64,000 bases of DNA from Acanthopleura granulata. Its lineage: Eukaryota; Mollusca; Polyplacophora; Chitonida; Chitonidae. The stretch lies in NCBI GenBank assembly GCA_016165875.1, contig JABBOT010000082.1:5011168-5075167 (forward strand), read 5' to 3'. Made by a program: the position numbers and the translations under genes. The notes under the pieces were generated by a model. That model did not search any database. It was given only the letters and a program-made list of their open reading frames with translations, and was not told the origin of the DNA. How positions within the stretch are numbered: the stretch's first letter is position 1; the number at the start of each line of letters is the position of its first letter. This document shows, piece by piece, positions 10,506-23,200 of this stretch.

Positions 10506-11682
10506 GAACCGCAGCGGGTTTTGTTTCTTTCAGTTTCAAAAGTTGTGAAAACATGTAGGCCTATTGATATCCACGTGGTGAGTGCACACTGCCTCCACAT
10601 GGCCAGTTTTATCTGGTCTTCGACATACCTTCTACAGCTATGTTTTTAAGCACTAAATTATTTTTCACCTCAACGAATTTGCCTGAAAATGCATGCGAAA
10701 TATACGCACTTTATTATTAAATGACAAAAACGCCTAATAAATAATGGAACTTCCAAAGATACTTTTTTTTACTTGCACGTATGAGTGGTTTTCTCACGAG
10801 CCGTTCAAAACGTCAAACTTATCCCGCGTGAACTGGAAATATTGACTTCTCGCACTCCTTGCAATTCAACGCGTATTTAAACCTCCCTATCCATCGGTAT
10901 AATTTTAAGCCCAGTGTTTACTGTGCCTTACTGGATAAATAATCTTGCGGTACCATTGCCAAATAACCAAATAATGGACACAGCAAGATAAATTGCTATA
11001 TAAATAATATTTGCCAGCAAATTGTTTAATCCGAGAAAATTAGATAATAATTTCTGCTTACATTGTTCAGTAGCCATGGCGTCATCAGCAGGATTCAGGT
11101 ATTTATTTTGTATTTTGGCAACCTGGTTTTTCACAGGGATGTGGGGTCCTTGTGGTCCGGCGTCTTCTCCAGTGAACTGTATTGCCACTAAAAGGTCTAC
11201 TTTCACTCTAATTTACACACCCAGGTTACACAAACAGGTTTGTATTTACAGAGCTTCAATCAGCACATACATGTATAGACATAACATTAAAATAGAGAAA
11301 TATTGTATAAACATGTGCTCATGGAAATATACTCTAAAAACAAATATTTTTTTTATATGGAAACATAAAAATTCACACCTATTCGCTTCTATTTCCTGCA
11401 TATTTTCCGTCAAGGGTCCACTCGGACTGTTCACCCTCGAAGTTCTTCTGACAGCTCTCCACCGATACATGTACTTAAACCAATGGAGATTTACAAAGAG
11501 GGTACTTTAGGGGTAGGGTAGGGTAATCAAGTTTTATACCCTACGAGAAAGATACTTTGGTATGTCAGAACACCTTAATTGGTTATTTAGAAATGACAAT
11601 CATACGTATCATGTATTTTTAACGTAGAACCGGCACAACCCATTTAATTTACCCGAATTTTTAATAAAAGCTCGCACAAGTG

Positions 11683-12478
11683 TAAGCGTACCATTATCTA
11701 AGAGGAAAAATGATTAACAAATGGCTTGTCCAGCTCTTAGACACCGATAGGCCTTATACAATAAAAGAAACACGAAGACTCTTGAGTTCAATACATATAT
11801 GTGACCAAAATAGACATATATGTACAGCTGACAATAATATACAAAAACAATACAGGTAATTACAAACATATATACTTTCTTGCTGATGATAGCGTCCAAG
11901 TCCGGATGGGATATTTCGGCTTTCAAGGCAAGTAAGTCCACGTAAATATAGAATACACAGTTCTTTAGAATTCTCGAATCGAAGGATGACAGTCCTGTAG
12001 TGACGAACAGGAGTGGACACGGTACGCCGACGATGGTTTTAATATCCAACTCCCTGGCCAGGTGCAACTTTCCAGGGCGGATGGGTTGACAATTGCTTCC
12101 GCTATGCCGAGCCGGCGATGTATGTTTCAGTACTCAGAAATATACACCAAGTCACTTTCAGGGTAAACTGGGATGAAATGTATGTAATCACACAAAGAAA
12201 CTGTGAGCAATACAAGCACCAAACGAACGTCTCAAACGAAACAGTAAGTGGCGAAGCACAAGCTCACAAAGTGCTAGGTACAGAAAAATGGAGTACAAAT
12301 CGACGTATGTCGAATGACGTGAAAGCCGATATCTCCAAACCCAGGAAAATCCTTCTAAGTGGCTGAGAGTAAATATGACTGCTCAAATTAACTTGAGTGA
12401 AAGACTGAGAACTTTATAATTTCGCGGCTCATATTTATAGACTAGTGTAAAGAAAATTCAGGATTCTTTGGATCATAA
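11683..12478. mobile_element. Insertion in copy B flanked by 8-bp direct repeats
   Basis: Copy A runs straight from the sequence matching 11670 to that matching 12487, so 796 nt are extra in copy B. The extra piece is bounded by CACAAGTG at 11675-11682 and again at 12479-12486, as expected for an 8-bp target-site duplication. I see no clear terminal inverted repeats and no poly(A) tail. On the minus strand it contains an open frame (12067 down to 11714) with a stretch reading LDIKTIVGVPCPLLF that I do not recognise. Candidates are a small non-autonomous DNA transposon (hAT elements make 8-bp duplications) or a retrocopied fragment. Confidence 0.5.
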
Positions 12479-12613
12479 CACAAGTGCACGGGACACAACC
12501 CACTGGCACATTGGCTGTTGACCCAACATTCCAGTACACCGAACATGTATTATTGTACGAAATTTTTTTATTGCTTTTTTCTCTTAAGTGATGTGCAAGG
12601 TTTATTTTTCCAG

Positions 12614-12770
12614 GTGAAGAATGAGTTTGCTCTCGTTCGTCCGCCAGGACAAAAGTCAGGGATTCTGTTACTTCACCAACGTCGCTACGTCAACAACGCC
12701 CCATCTTTTGTAGTTGCGGAATGTAGGTACATTTGCCATGGCCGTAATTTGAACTCTCTGATTGCCTTCA
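12614..12770 (+). pseudogene. HDAC6-like exon pseudogene (copy B)
   Basis: The acceptor TTTTTCCAG and the first codons ([12 protein letters not shown]) match the copy A exon at 3274. A 17-nt deletion after the PPG codons then removes both catalytic histidines and shifts the frame. About 60 nt further on, similarity to the exon ends and jumps to sequence matching copy A beyond its stop codon and 3' flank. The zinc ligands DWDVHH, the second exon and the catalytic tyrosine are all missing, so no active enzyme can be made. Confidence 0.85.
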
Positions 12771-13319
12771 GGTTTTAAGAGGTTGAATTAACCAGTAACA
12801 AGTAAAGATGCTGTTTGCTATTTGATACCTCTTTGCTTTTGCTTGTTTACATTACAATTTGTTCTTTCTAGTATCCTTTGTAAAAACTACATTGTCTCAA
12901 TTTGACGTAACAACAAAACTTGTGCTCTACTCATACATACACATCGTACATACAATTTGTATTGTTTGCGAAAGGCTCCTGTTTTCCTCTGCTGGATTTC
13001 AAAATGCAATAACCGGCTTCGCTTCCATACACCTCACAGTGGTATTCCATGTTTCCATGTATATAAGACTGTGCTTACCAACACAACCAAAGCGTTTAAG
13101 CAAGTTATTTAAGTTATTAAGTAATCATATCGTTACCATATATAATCTGAGTGGTAGTTTATGTGAAAGCTGTACAATGATGTACAATTGACTTATAAGT
13201 GTCTCTCGCTGAAGAATGAACAAGAATGAATGATTCTGGCTTAACGCCAAAATAATGAAAAGTGGTGGAGGGGATGGGGCAGAGGTGGGGTGCGTCAGAA
13301 GAGTTGCGACTCGTTGCTA

Positions 13320-13830
13320 CAGATATTGTATGTGGCGAGAAGCGCAGAAAACACGGGGAATTGACCAGTAATGTATAGGGCACCTATGCGAGAAGCATGG
13401 AAGCAAGGCGGAAAATTGCAGTCGTTCAAAATTGCGCTTTGATGAGTGGGAGTTGAAATTGAAAGTTGCAGTTGTTTCCAACCACCCTGTGAGAAGTATG
13501 GAAGTAAAGCGGAAAACTGAAATTGATGACAACTACCCAGTGAGGGGTATGTAAGAAATACTGCACTGCAAATGGGAACTGGGGAACAGCGTTTAAGTTG
13601 TGAAGAACGAATGATCAACTGATCACGTTTGTTCTCCAATGTTCCATTGGGACACCCTTAGAATCAGATGTCAATACACGCATACATATACAGTGTACAT
13701 GTATAGAGTTGTAATGGAATGAATCAGAAACTTGTTCCGTGAAAATGCCATAGAGCATAGATCTTAAATGAAGTAAAGCCGAAAATGTCAGAAGTTGTTT
13801 GATATGTATCCAGTTGATGGGATTTAGTGT
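13320..13830 (+). repeat. Decayed dispersed repeat units
   Basis: A motif of the form GAGAAGCATGGAAGCAAGGCGG followed by AAAAYTG recurs in diverged form near 13330, 13390, 13490 and 13765, spaced by roughly 60-270 nt. It looks like an old, irregular tandem array. Confidence 0.4.
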
Positions 13831-14130
13831 TTGTTTAGTGAAAACTAAGGCAAACGGAAAAAGGTGAAAGGAGAAAATATGCTTCGCGTAGTGCAAGAAT
13901 CTTGTCAGAATCTATGCATCTAGACGAAATACATTTCAATTTTTAACCAAGGACAATTCATTACAATTTATTACATTATAAGTATGGCTATAACTGACAT
14001 GATGTAATCTTAATTTTGGTTGTTCCAGTCAACAGTAATTCTTTATTTAAGAACACACCAACTTAGTCTCCACACCAAATTTCTCCATGCTCTAAATAAA
14101 TGTAAACTACCTGCTAGCTAGTCCATACTC

Positions 14131-14385
14131 GGTCGGGGCCTTCACAGCAGAAATGGTTGACGTGCTGTTGCAGCCCAATAACCCAGGAGGCTCTCACTAA
14201 TATGGTCGCTTTGAATTCGATCAGTTCTGTGATGGCTCAGGCCGTACATGGGAAGGTCCGAAGGCAACCTCTGGATGGCCGTGGGTTGTCCTCGGTCTTT
14301 GCCGGGTTTCCTCTCACTATAACGCTGGCCGCCGTGATGTAAGTGAAACATTCTTGTGCACTGCGTAAATACACAAATGACATAT
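14131..14385 (+). mobile_element. tRNA-derived SINE, degenerate
   Basis: It contains GGGGCCTTCACAG at the head, AATAACCCAGGAGGCTCTCAC, a body with GTTTCCTCTCACTATAACGC and the family tail CATTCTTGTGCACTGCGTAA. The tRNA-like head is heavily mutated. Confidence 0.6.
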
Positions 14386-15854
14386 ATATATTTGTCAGAT
14401 TTCTAAATATTTTTTACTCAAAATACATTTAAGCTCTAAGCGGTCTCTTGTGTGACTTGTATCTCCTTAAAATTCCTGTGCACCTACATGTAAAGGACTT
14501 CAGCATGAAGATAATTAAACCTGAGCGATGACGACAGTGTGGTATTTAGGAAAATAATCACGCATAACCAGAAAAAGCCGACTTATTGACAATTTGCCTC
14601 ATTTAGGATTTTGTTCTAACTGTTCATGTACATGCTTAAAAAGAAGCTAAATGTAAAGGATCAAACACACAATTAAAATACAAACTCACTGTAAAAGTGA
14701 AGCTACCACAAAGAACGCCAATTTGCACGATGACATATTAAATCCATATTTCACAACGTTAAAATGTGTAAATGATAAATTTACTTCACGATCCGACCAG
14801 TTTCGAAAAAAAACCCCAAAAAACCCAGCATATAACATGTTAATAAGTGATTATTAACAAGTTTCACAACTGCGTGGTATTACATATCGTTGCTCCGCAA
14901 AAAAAGGTAATAGGCCAAAAGAAGCATCCACAAGATAGAATGGGGTGAGTATGTAACTTGTTCTAACACACATATATATTCCCGTGTATTTTCATTCATG
15001 CAAAAAGTGTAAAATTGCATCTACTTTAATGAATTAAAAGTCATAGAAAACCCTGCACATGTATATTCTAATTGTGTTAAAATTTTGACATTCTAGTTAA
15101 GTTTGCTTCTTTTTTACTTCTCTACATACACTGCTGAATGCTTTTTTCAAGTTCAAACAAAACAATATTGTTCACAATTGATGATATTTACGTCTCCGTT
15201 TTTTGATATAAGTATCCCCAGTGCAAGAATTTATAAGTTGAATAACCATTTAAACCCTGATAAAATCAAAATTTTTTTTTATTAATATTTGTTCGGTGAA
15301 TATCGCTGTGTACACAAAAATAGTTTGCTAACATGACAGCGATGAGGATTGTAAGAGTAAAGGAATCAGATCAGAGGACAGTGGTCGAGTACGTCACACT
15401 TTTCCGTACATGGCGCTCTCACAAAACACTTGGGTAGTACACAAGAAGTGGAACGTCACAGCAAGAAATGAGAAGTCTCACGACTTGGACCCTTTTGTGT
15501 TGCCCGTCAAAGTCTACCATTGACGATTACCACCGATTTTTCGCTTGCTTCGGTTGACCTGGGTTGACTGAATTTGGGTGAGGCTGGGCCTTCTCTCGAA
15601 GCCACGACCGAATAAACGGGAGCTGGATACTGCTTTCTCATTCTTCAAGCGGCATATTGATTGTAACGTGAAGAAAGCTTCAGAAAAACGAAGGTTTGGA
15701 ATTCGCAACAGGGGTAGCACTCCGCAAAAAGTCGACTTGCAACCGTGTCCTCATTAAGGATTTTAAGTGAATGACCCATGTTAAAACTAGGAGGTCACCA
15801 CTTTGACCGACCGAGCCACCGCTGATTACATCAAAGAATGGTATTGTGAAATCT

Positions 15855-15995
15855 ACCTTCGCGGTGTCTGTGGCGTAGTTATCGTGCTGGTGACTCCGTC
15901 CAATAGCCTCTCACCAGTTCAAATCAAGCTTTGGCTGGCTTCCTCTCCAGTGAAATATTCTTGAGTACGGCGTGGAAATTCAACCAAAGAAAGAA
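15855..15995 (+). mobile_element. SINE fragment, heavily decayed
   Basis: The 3' part reads CCAGTGAAATATTCTTGAGTACGGCGTGG, identical in kind to other family tails (split here at no more than the tail motif). The 5' part is only loosely similar. Confidence 0.4.
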
Positions 15996-16335
15996 ATCTA
16001 GTTTCATGGCAAGGCATATTTTGTTTCATTCACAATTAAAAGAAACCGCTTTTATGTCATATGAGTGGACTGTAGGTTATCCTAAAACACGAAGTGTTCA
16101 TTAAATAATGTGAGTTATCCGGCTTCGTGTGAGAAAAACATTGGCTGTTCGTTTCTTCAAGTGTCATTGTTAACCATGCTATTTCCACTTTACTATATGG
16201 AAGCCTGAGGTCAAAATATTACAGTTATCGCTAACAATAATCATAATGGCATACAGCTGAAATTAGCTTCAAGCTGTGGCAATTGTTTCACGCTGAATGT
16301 CATTAACTGAATTACAGGATGATTGTCCTTTGCGA

Positions 16336-16429
16336 GTTATAGAGAAGCTCTCGCTAGGGACTGGCGACACTCCGTGGACGACTGTACCACCAGCAGTGCC
16401 GTGTTTTGCTCCCCCTTGCTACAAGCGCT
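16336..16429 (+). other. Possible 5' untranslated exon of IF gene 1
   Basis: A donor-like CGCT|GTGAGTAG lies at 16430, about 390 nt before the start codon. Pyrimidine-rich DNA and an acceptor-like AG (16802-16803 or 16815-16816) lie just before the ATG. This would give a short noncoding first exon. It rests on splice-like motifs alone and the 5' limit is arbitrary. Confidence 0.2.
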
Positions 16430-16818
16430 GTGAGTAGACTATCTTAACTGAATAAGATTATTTCAAGACATTTTATCACCCATGGATGTCGTATATGCTT
16501 AGTGATAGATGTTGCTACATTAGACAGAATTTTAAAGAGCTTTTTCGCGAAGAAAAGTTTTTTTCACAGCGTAAACCATATTTTTGTAAAGTATTCCTGA
16601 TGTACATTTATAAGAAACATATGTTTTGAGGTACGTGAAATATAAGCAGACTTCACATCAGCATAATTAAACTAATATAAAAACTCACGGTACAATTACA
16701 TATTGTCAAGGAATAAAGTGCTATAATAAATGATCAACGGGAAATACACTGTACATCATCAGAGTTTGAACATTATTTTCTTTGCCAAATCGTTCCTGTA
16801 AAGAAGATTTCAACAGCG

Positions 16819-17273
16819 ATGGATGTCTCCAAGCAAACCACGGGCTCCAAAACCATCACAACAACGACGAATAAGAATGCATTTGTGCCAAGGAGTGCCG
16901 TCACGGTCAAAATGACGTCATCGAGTAACACCGTGCGCAGCATTGGGAAAAACGCCTCTCGGTCGTCCGCTCCACTAGTGTCGTCGGCAAAACAGAATAG
17001 GGAGAAGGAAAAGAAAGAACTTCAGGATTTGAACCAGCGTTTTGCCAAATACATCGAAAAGGTTCGATTCCTCGAAGCTCAGAACAAAAAACTTGTAAAA
17101 GAACTGGAGACGCTGCGAGGGAGCTGGGGCAAGGAAACGCGGGAGATCAAGGCAAGGTACCAGACGGAGCTGGCCGAGTCCCGGGCGGAAGTTGACGACA
17201 CCTTGCGGGAGAAAGCGCAGCTGGAGATTAGAGTACAATCAGTTCTCGAGGAGAAAGCTGACGTTCAGAATGA
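16819..17273 (+). CDS. IF gene 1, exon 1 (head, coil 1A)
   Basis: 455 nt ending phase 2 at GA|GTAAGT. It encodes the head and the conserved start of the rod, [19 protein letters not shown], plus the first part of coil 1B. The in-frame TGACGTCA at 16915 is inside coding sequence. Confidence 0.92.
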
Positions 17274-20200
17274 GTAAGTTAGTGTGGTTTGTTAAAAATG
17301 ACAAGTGTGATAGCTGTGTGTGTGTGTCATCATGACATAATTCTCTCTGCGAGAGAGATGCAATGTGTGATTTCTACATCACTGATGAGTTGGTGACAAG
17401 ATTGCAAAAAGAACAGGTCATGTTTAACAATATATATGTACTTTCGAATGGTTACTACGCTACCGATACTCCTGCAGTACTTGTGCTAGGTTGGCTATTA
17501 GTAATTTTTCAGTATTTGGGGAGATTTTGCGAAAAAGTATCATGTATCTTTAGATTCAAGAAGAGGATCTATTCCTGCAATAAGCACATGAAAATGGAGT
17601 GCTCATGCTTGTTGATTGATTATGGGTTGTGTTTATAATACTAGCTATATTCGAGTTTACAATGATACAGAACCTTCACTGATTGGCCAATGTTTGAGAG
17701 AGAGATACATGTAAGCCCTAACTAAGCCCAGCCTGTATAAGCTGAATTTTAGGTATGGTACACTTATTCAAACGTAGTTATGACTGGAGGCCTTACCCGA
17801 AAAAACAAATTCCCACTGTCAGACAATTATGTGTAGTTTAAGCCCTTTTAAACGACTACATGCGATCCGAAGAACAAATTAAATTCTGTAAGACGACTGG
17901 CGAGCAAATAAATAACTCTTCCCAGTTGTCCTCCTTACAAACAAACCGCCACATTAGGTCTGCAAAACTGCGGCATTCATTATTACCCAACTTAAAAATA
18001 TGGACATCAGCATTATGTCCTACCATACTGCTGGCCGCCGACGTACATATATAAGCGAAATATTCTTGAGTACGGCGTAAAACGCCTATCAAATAAATAA
18101 ATTAATCAATCAATCTGCAATATGTGAATAATATGTGTCCCCTGTGTCCCGTCAGCTCGATGAATATTCTGTATGCTTACGGTGTGGCAATGCTTTTTAA
18201 ATGAAAAAAGGAGACAAAAGCCGTGCCTGAAATGTTCACGGAATTAATCTACGTTGTAAGAAATGATGAATAGTCATTTTCTTGAATTCCTCGTAATGCT
18301 ACAGCAGAAAAACGCCTACATATACCACTACTGAAGGCATGCTGTCGTCATTTTTTTGACTTACGAAATTAGCCTCAACTCATGCAGGCTAATTAGTTCT
18401 AAGGCCAGCCAGGGTTATGTGAACTGCATTTATGTATCACATGACCTCAGGCTACAGACATTTGCCGAATGATAGAGAATGTGAGAGCATGGTGACCCAG
18501 CCACGCCGCACTTTGAGCGAATTATCGTGGAAATTATCTCCTTAAAACAAATAGAGTGGTTATTTGTCACGACGTAAATATCACAGGTTGTCTGGATGCT
18601 AAATGGTCTGAACTCGAAGCGGTATAGAGCGTGTTACAGGTAGCCTTAACCCAAGCCTATAAATTTTCTGGCGAAACAAACCAACGGTTTGATTCAGTTT
18701 TGTAACTGCATCTTAAACATAATGATGGTCTTTTACGATAATTCGGGTTAAGAACATGTCATTCTCCAGAGACTTACAAATCAGGAAAATCTTTATAAAT
18801 AGAGGCTGTTATCTTCGGAAACCTCAGTTTTTTGCCCAACACTCATATACCTTGGTTAGTACCAACGAGAACTAGACTATCAGTAATGTGGTCCCGAAGA
18901 CTTCACTCGTTTGATTTGATTTATTTATTAAATTGGTGTTTTTTACGCCGTACTCAAGAGCCCGGAGGAAACCCACGACCATCCGTGGTTTGCTGGCGGA
19001 CCTTCCCATGTGCCGCAGGAGAAGAAACCAGTATGAGCTGGACTTGAACTCACAGCGACCGCATTGGTGAGAGGTACGGGGTCATTGCGCCGCGCTGGCG
19101 CGCTAACCCTCTCCGCCACAGAGGGCCCGAAAACTTCTTTTAAGATAGCAGCTCTGAAGATTCCAGTTCTCGCTGCCTCTGGTGAGGCTTTATGTTGGAA
19201 AAGTTTTCCGGCGATCTTATCCCCATGATCATGGGATCTTTTCTTTCCCCATTTGCCCCATATAGTGAGGTTAATCAGCGAAAGATTGATTAACTGGAAC
19301 AATCAATCAAATAAACAAAAGCCAAATTGTTATGGACATACATCTTTGTAAGTTTGTAATTAGGATTTAATTGTCACTATTTAGAAATCTAAAAAACCTA
19401 AAATCAGTGTACCTGATGTTGGTGGTTCATGGCCATCGTTAACCAGATAATCATGATTCAGCGAATTAAGGTACAAATTATGACAAGCGTCCATGAGCTA
19501 CCAATTTTTTTTTAACTGTAGAAAGCTAATGAACACTGCCCCTTCCAACCCAAACTGTGATTTTGAGAAACGATCCGAAAAATATAAAGTAGCTAAGTGC
19601 CGTGAACACCGTCAATCCATTTAACAATATAAAAAGTAGATTGGGTTGTTGACCTATTAGACTGTGTAGAAACAGTCAGCATATATTAATGATTTAGTTT
19701 GGATTGTTTATAAATCACATTATGTACAAACCAATCTAAAGATTGTAGAAGACATTCCCTACGTGGCTGAGAGGGGTTAGCGCGTTAGAGCAGTGCAATG
19801 ACCCAGGAATTCCTCACAAATGCGAATGTCGACCAAAAACCTGAGGATGATCGTGGGACTCCCTGGACTCTCTTTGCTCAATTCCTTCTTACCATAATGC
19901 TGGTCATATAAACCAAACTTTCTTGAGTATGGCGTAAAACACCAATCAAATGAATAAATAAATAAATTTTGACTTCAAAATGGGGTTATGTTGTAGCTCA
20001 CAATACAGCGATCCCACTTCTTGTTGAAGTTGTGAGATAAATCCAATAAACAAATAGAAGACCACAACTCTCGCTAAAACGTCAACATTACTGTAAATCC
20101 GTTGCCCCACAGCTTTGCCAGTCTCAAGAAAGACTTCGAGAAGTTAAACAAGGCTTTGCAGGAGGAGCACAACCAGCTGGCCGAGTATGAATCGGAAGTC

Positions 20201-23200
20201 GGTCTCATGCGCAGGCGTGTTGGGTTTCTTGATGAAGAGAACATTCGGCTGAAGAAGAAAATAACAGAGCAAGCCGATGAGATAAGCAAGTTAAGAGCGG
20301 TAAGAGAAATGGCTCTTTCTTCTTCTCAGTTTTGTAAAGGATGTCGATTACTAACGGATTCAGTTACAAATAACGTACATCCATTTAGCCTTGAATGTCT
20401 TACCTCAACCAGTTAGGATTGTACCAGTGTTATCTGTCCGTCCGCCTGTGTGTTTGTCACAAAAGAAATCCTATAAAAGGACTTCGAGGACTTGGATCCA
20501 AGCACCATCTCATCTCGGTAGTGATGTGGATGAACATCAAGTGCAGAAATGTTTTAACCGCTCTTGATTGTTGCAAGACAGGGCAGTAATGCACTTTGTC
20601 TTTAGAAGAAAATACAACACCCTAGTTATTTCAGAAGATGGGTGCAACCATATCTAAATGGGCACAGTCATTTAAATTTCTAACGCTCTGGTTGACTGCA
20701 AAAATCATTTATTTTATCTGATTTTCTTAAGAGGCCATACGACACTGCATGTTAGAACCGCTGAAATTGTGATGTCGCGTACTTTCCGCACAAACAAGAC
20801 AAATCGCAAGTCAGTGTTAGCGTGACGAGAGAGGAAATAGCTACATTAGCGGGTCAGAGAAATGCATGGAATTCGCCCATGGTTGACTAAAATTTCTAAT
20901 ATGACGGTTTTCTTCACTTTCTCAATGCGCGCGAAAGTCGAAAAAATAAAAAAGTATGTTTTATAAACTTTATCTACTGTCGTTTATCAATGCATACACA
21001 CATTTGATCTAATGCTTTCTTTTCCTTTTCACCTTTCATTAGTGCCTAGCAGAGTATTGTTCCGTAGTTGGAACTCGTGTCTTCAAGGGTGACTGCGTTG
21101 TAGTGCATGGGGAAGTTTTGTAGATTTTTCTCAGCTTTACCCAACTTCTTTCAAAACTGGAAATTTTCTGCAGTACCGCATTCTATTGTTTTTATATTAC
21201 CAAATATTCTGCTCAGTTCAAAACAAAATTGCTTGTAGCTGGTGGACAGTGAACAGCTTGGGAGAGTCCATGCCGAAAACAGAGTACGCAGCTTGGAAGA
21301 GGAGTTGGAATTCTTGAAGTCCGTTCATGATCAGGTAGGAATATACCCTTAGCAACGTAAATAATCCTTCATGCATCAAACTTGTGTGCATAAGCGTTCC
21401 CCTGTATCTAATCACTTGAGGCTGGAAATGCACGAAATATTTTCTTGTCTAGGGAAATATTGGTATTGCTCTTAGTAGCACACTTTGCTTGAAACTTCAC
21501 GCGTCAGATCCCTATAAAAAACTGATTATATATGAATTGTAAATATTATTTCACGTGGTTTTCTGACTTGTGAGGAATCAAATTAGTGACAGTTCCCACC
21601 AGTTTCTTACACTATGTTCACACAATTCGCGACAAAGATGAAATAAACGCCCTCGAAACATGCTCTAAATCTCATGAGTATCAAGTGAGAAATCTTAATT
21701 AGATCTTCATGGTCTTATTTTATGTGAAGTGACTTCGGCTTACTTTGAGATTATAACAGATTAGACTTGAATAGCTTGAAGCGTAACGTAAGAATTAGTA
21801 AACTTAGTTCAGAATGGTATAATCAGTTGTTACTATAAGGACATATTTATCAAGCCCAAACGTGTTCTCATGTAAAGAATTACGTTCAGGTGGGTTGACG
21901 GCTGGTATACATGTACGAATGTCGGTTTCGTCTACCAGACTGATTATCAGAATACCACAGAGGAACTCCTCATAAAATTTTACGTTCCTTAAAATCATAA
22001 CAACTGCCATTGTGCTGTCTTAAGCCACAATGTTGTCAAAAAGTATTTCCGTGAGTTAAAATGGGGATGAGATAAGTTTTAAAACTTAGATGAGGTTGGA
22101 GTAGGGAAGCCAAATTTCATTTTCTTTCACAGTTTGGTCACCACAATTTTCGGAAATCTTGAATAGGTGAAAGATAGACTTTGCCTTAGTCATCACAGTA
22201 TGTAATATTCCACAGGTTTCATTAATCTAATGATTTGATGAACATCTGCAGGAAATGAAGGAACTTGGTGCTCTGGCCTACCGCGACACCACAGCGGAGA
22301 ACCGCGAGTTCTGGAAGAGCGAGCTGGCCGTAGCTATACGAGATCTGCAGGCAGAGTACGAGACTAAGGTGGACATGATCAAATCCGAACTGGAGACCAA
22401 CTACATGTCCAAGGTCAAACTAAACACTCTGGAACATCTTCACCCATCTCAACAAAATTTACTAGATATTTTCAAAAAGTATTTGTATAAAAATAATCTG
22501 GGGAAGCTTTCTTATGTATTTTGTAGGACTGATGGCGAAAAATTGTATTGGCGAGCCAACATGACCTCAAGATGGAGGCTATTAAAACAATGTAATAAGC
22601 TTTTGAATGACTGGCTAACGCCTGTTTTTGTTTCACAGTTCCTATGGCTCCGATTAAGTTGATTGAAAATTGTAGTAGGTTGATACATGTACCATGCCTT
22701 GTGTATGTAAACTTACAAATTTAAACTGTTAATGAAAGATGAAAAGATTTGACGTTGTCTGAAAAGATGCATTTTCTTACAGATCTTAGCTAACCCCGAC
22801 GTTTGTACAAACAAACTCGATAGCTAACTGATAGTTTTGCTATGTACGATAAATGCGCATGCTAATTTGGCGATGCTTCTGTGAGGCTGGAAGATGTGCA
22901 GGGTATTGCTGTACTATGTTCTCATTTCATGGTGACATTGCCTTGTTACGCAGATCTCCCAGATACAATCCGGCAATGTACGTTCATCCCTCGAGGTGGA
23001 GCAAAGCAAAGAGGAAACCAAGAAGTCACGTGACCGCCTCCAAGCCCTGCGCAATCAACTTCTGGACCTAGAGAGACAGGCATGTTTGATTTCTTTAGTT
23101 GTTTGAAATAGTGATGTTTTATTTATTTATTTGATTGGTATTTTACGTCGTTCTGAAGAATATTTAACTTATACGACGGCGGCCTGAATTATGGTGGGAA

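Larger units (their letters stand above)
8318..12890 (+). repeat. Segmental duplication, copy B (decayed)
   Basis: Colinear with copy A but with a truncated deacetylase exon, an internal loss of about 3.3 kb (copy A about 3360-6695), an extra stretch near 10634-10905 and an insertion at 11683-12478. Similarity after the loss resumes around 12700 (against copy A near 6700) and runs to about 12890 (against 6890). Gene content shows this to be the degenerating copy. Confidence 0.85.
12891..16335. other. Intergenic DNA between duplication and IF gene 1
   Basis: No coding exon is recognisable. It holds decayed repeats at 13320-13830, a SINE at 14131-14385, and a possible degenerate SINE at 15855-15995. 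The rest is A+T-rich and unremarkable. Confidence 0.5.
17274..20112 (+). other. IF gene 1 intron 1
   Basis: The intron is 2839 nt, GTAAGT to CCCCACAG. It holds a SINE tail at 18022-18105, a reverse SINE at 18920-19130, a forward SINE at 19755-19970 and a short GT microsatellite near 17310. I see no coding sequence. Confidence 0.7.

Noticed and set aside
11510..11527. Telomere-like GGGTAGGGTAGGG run
   Set aside because: Only about three short units; too little to call an interstitial telomere repeat.
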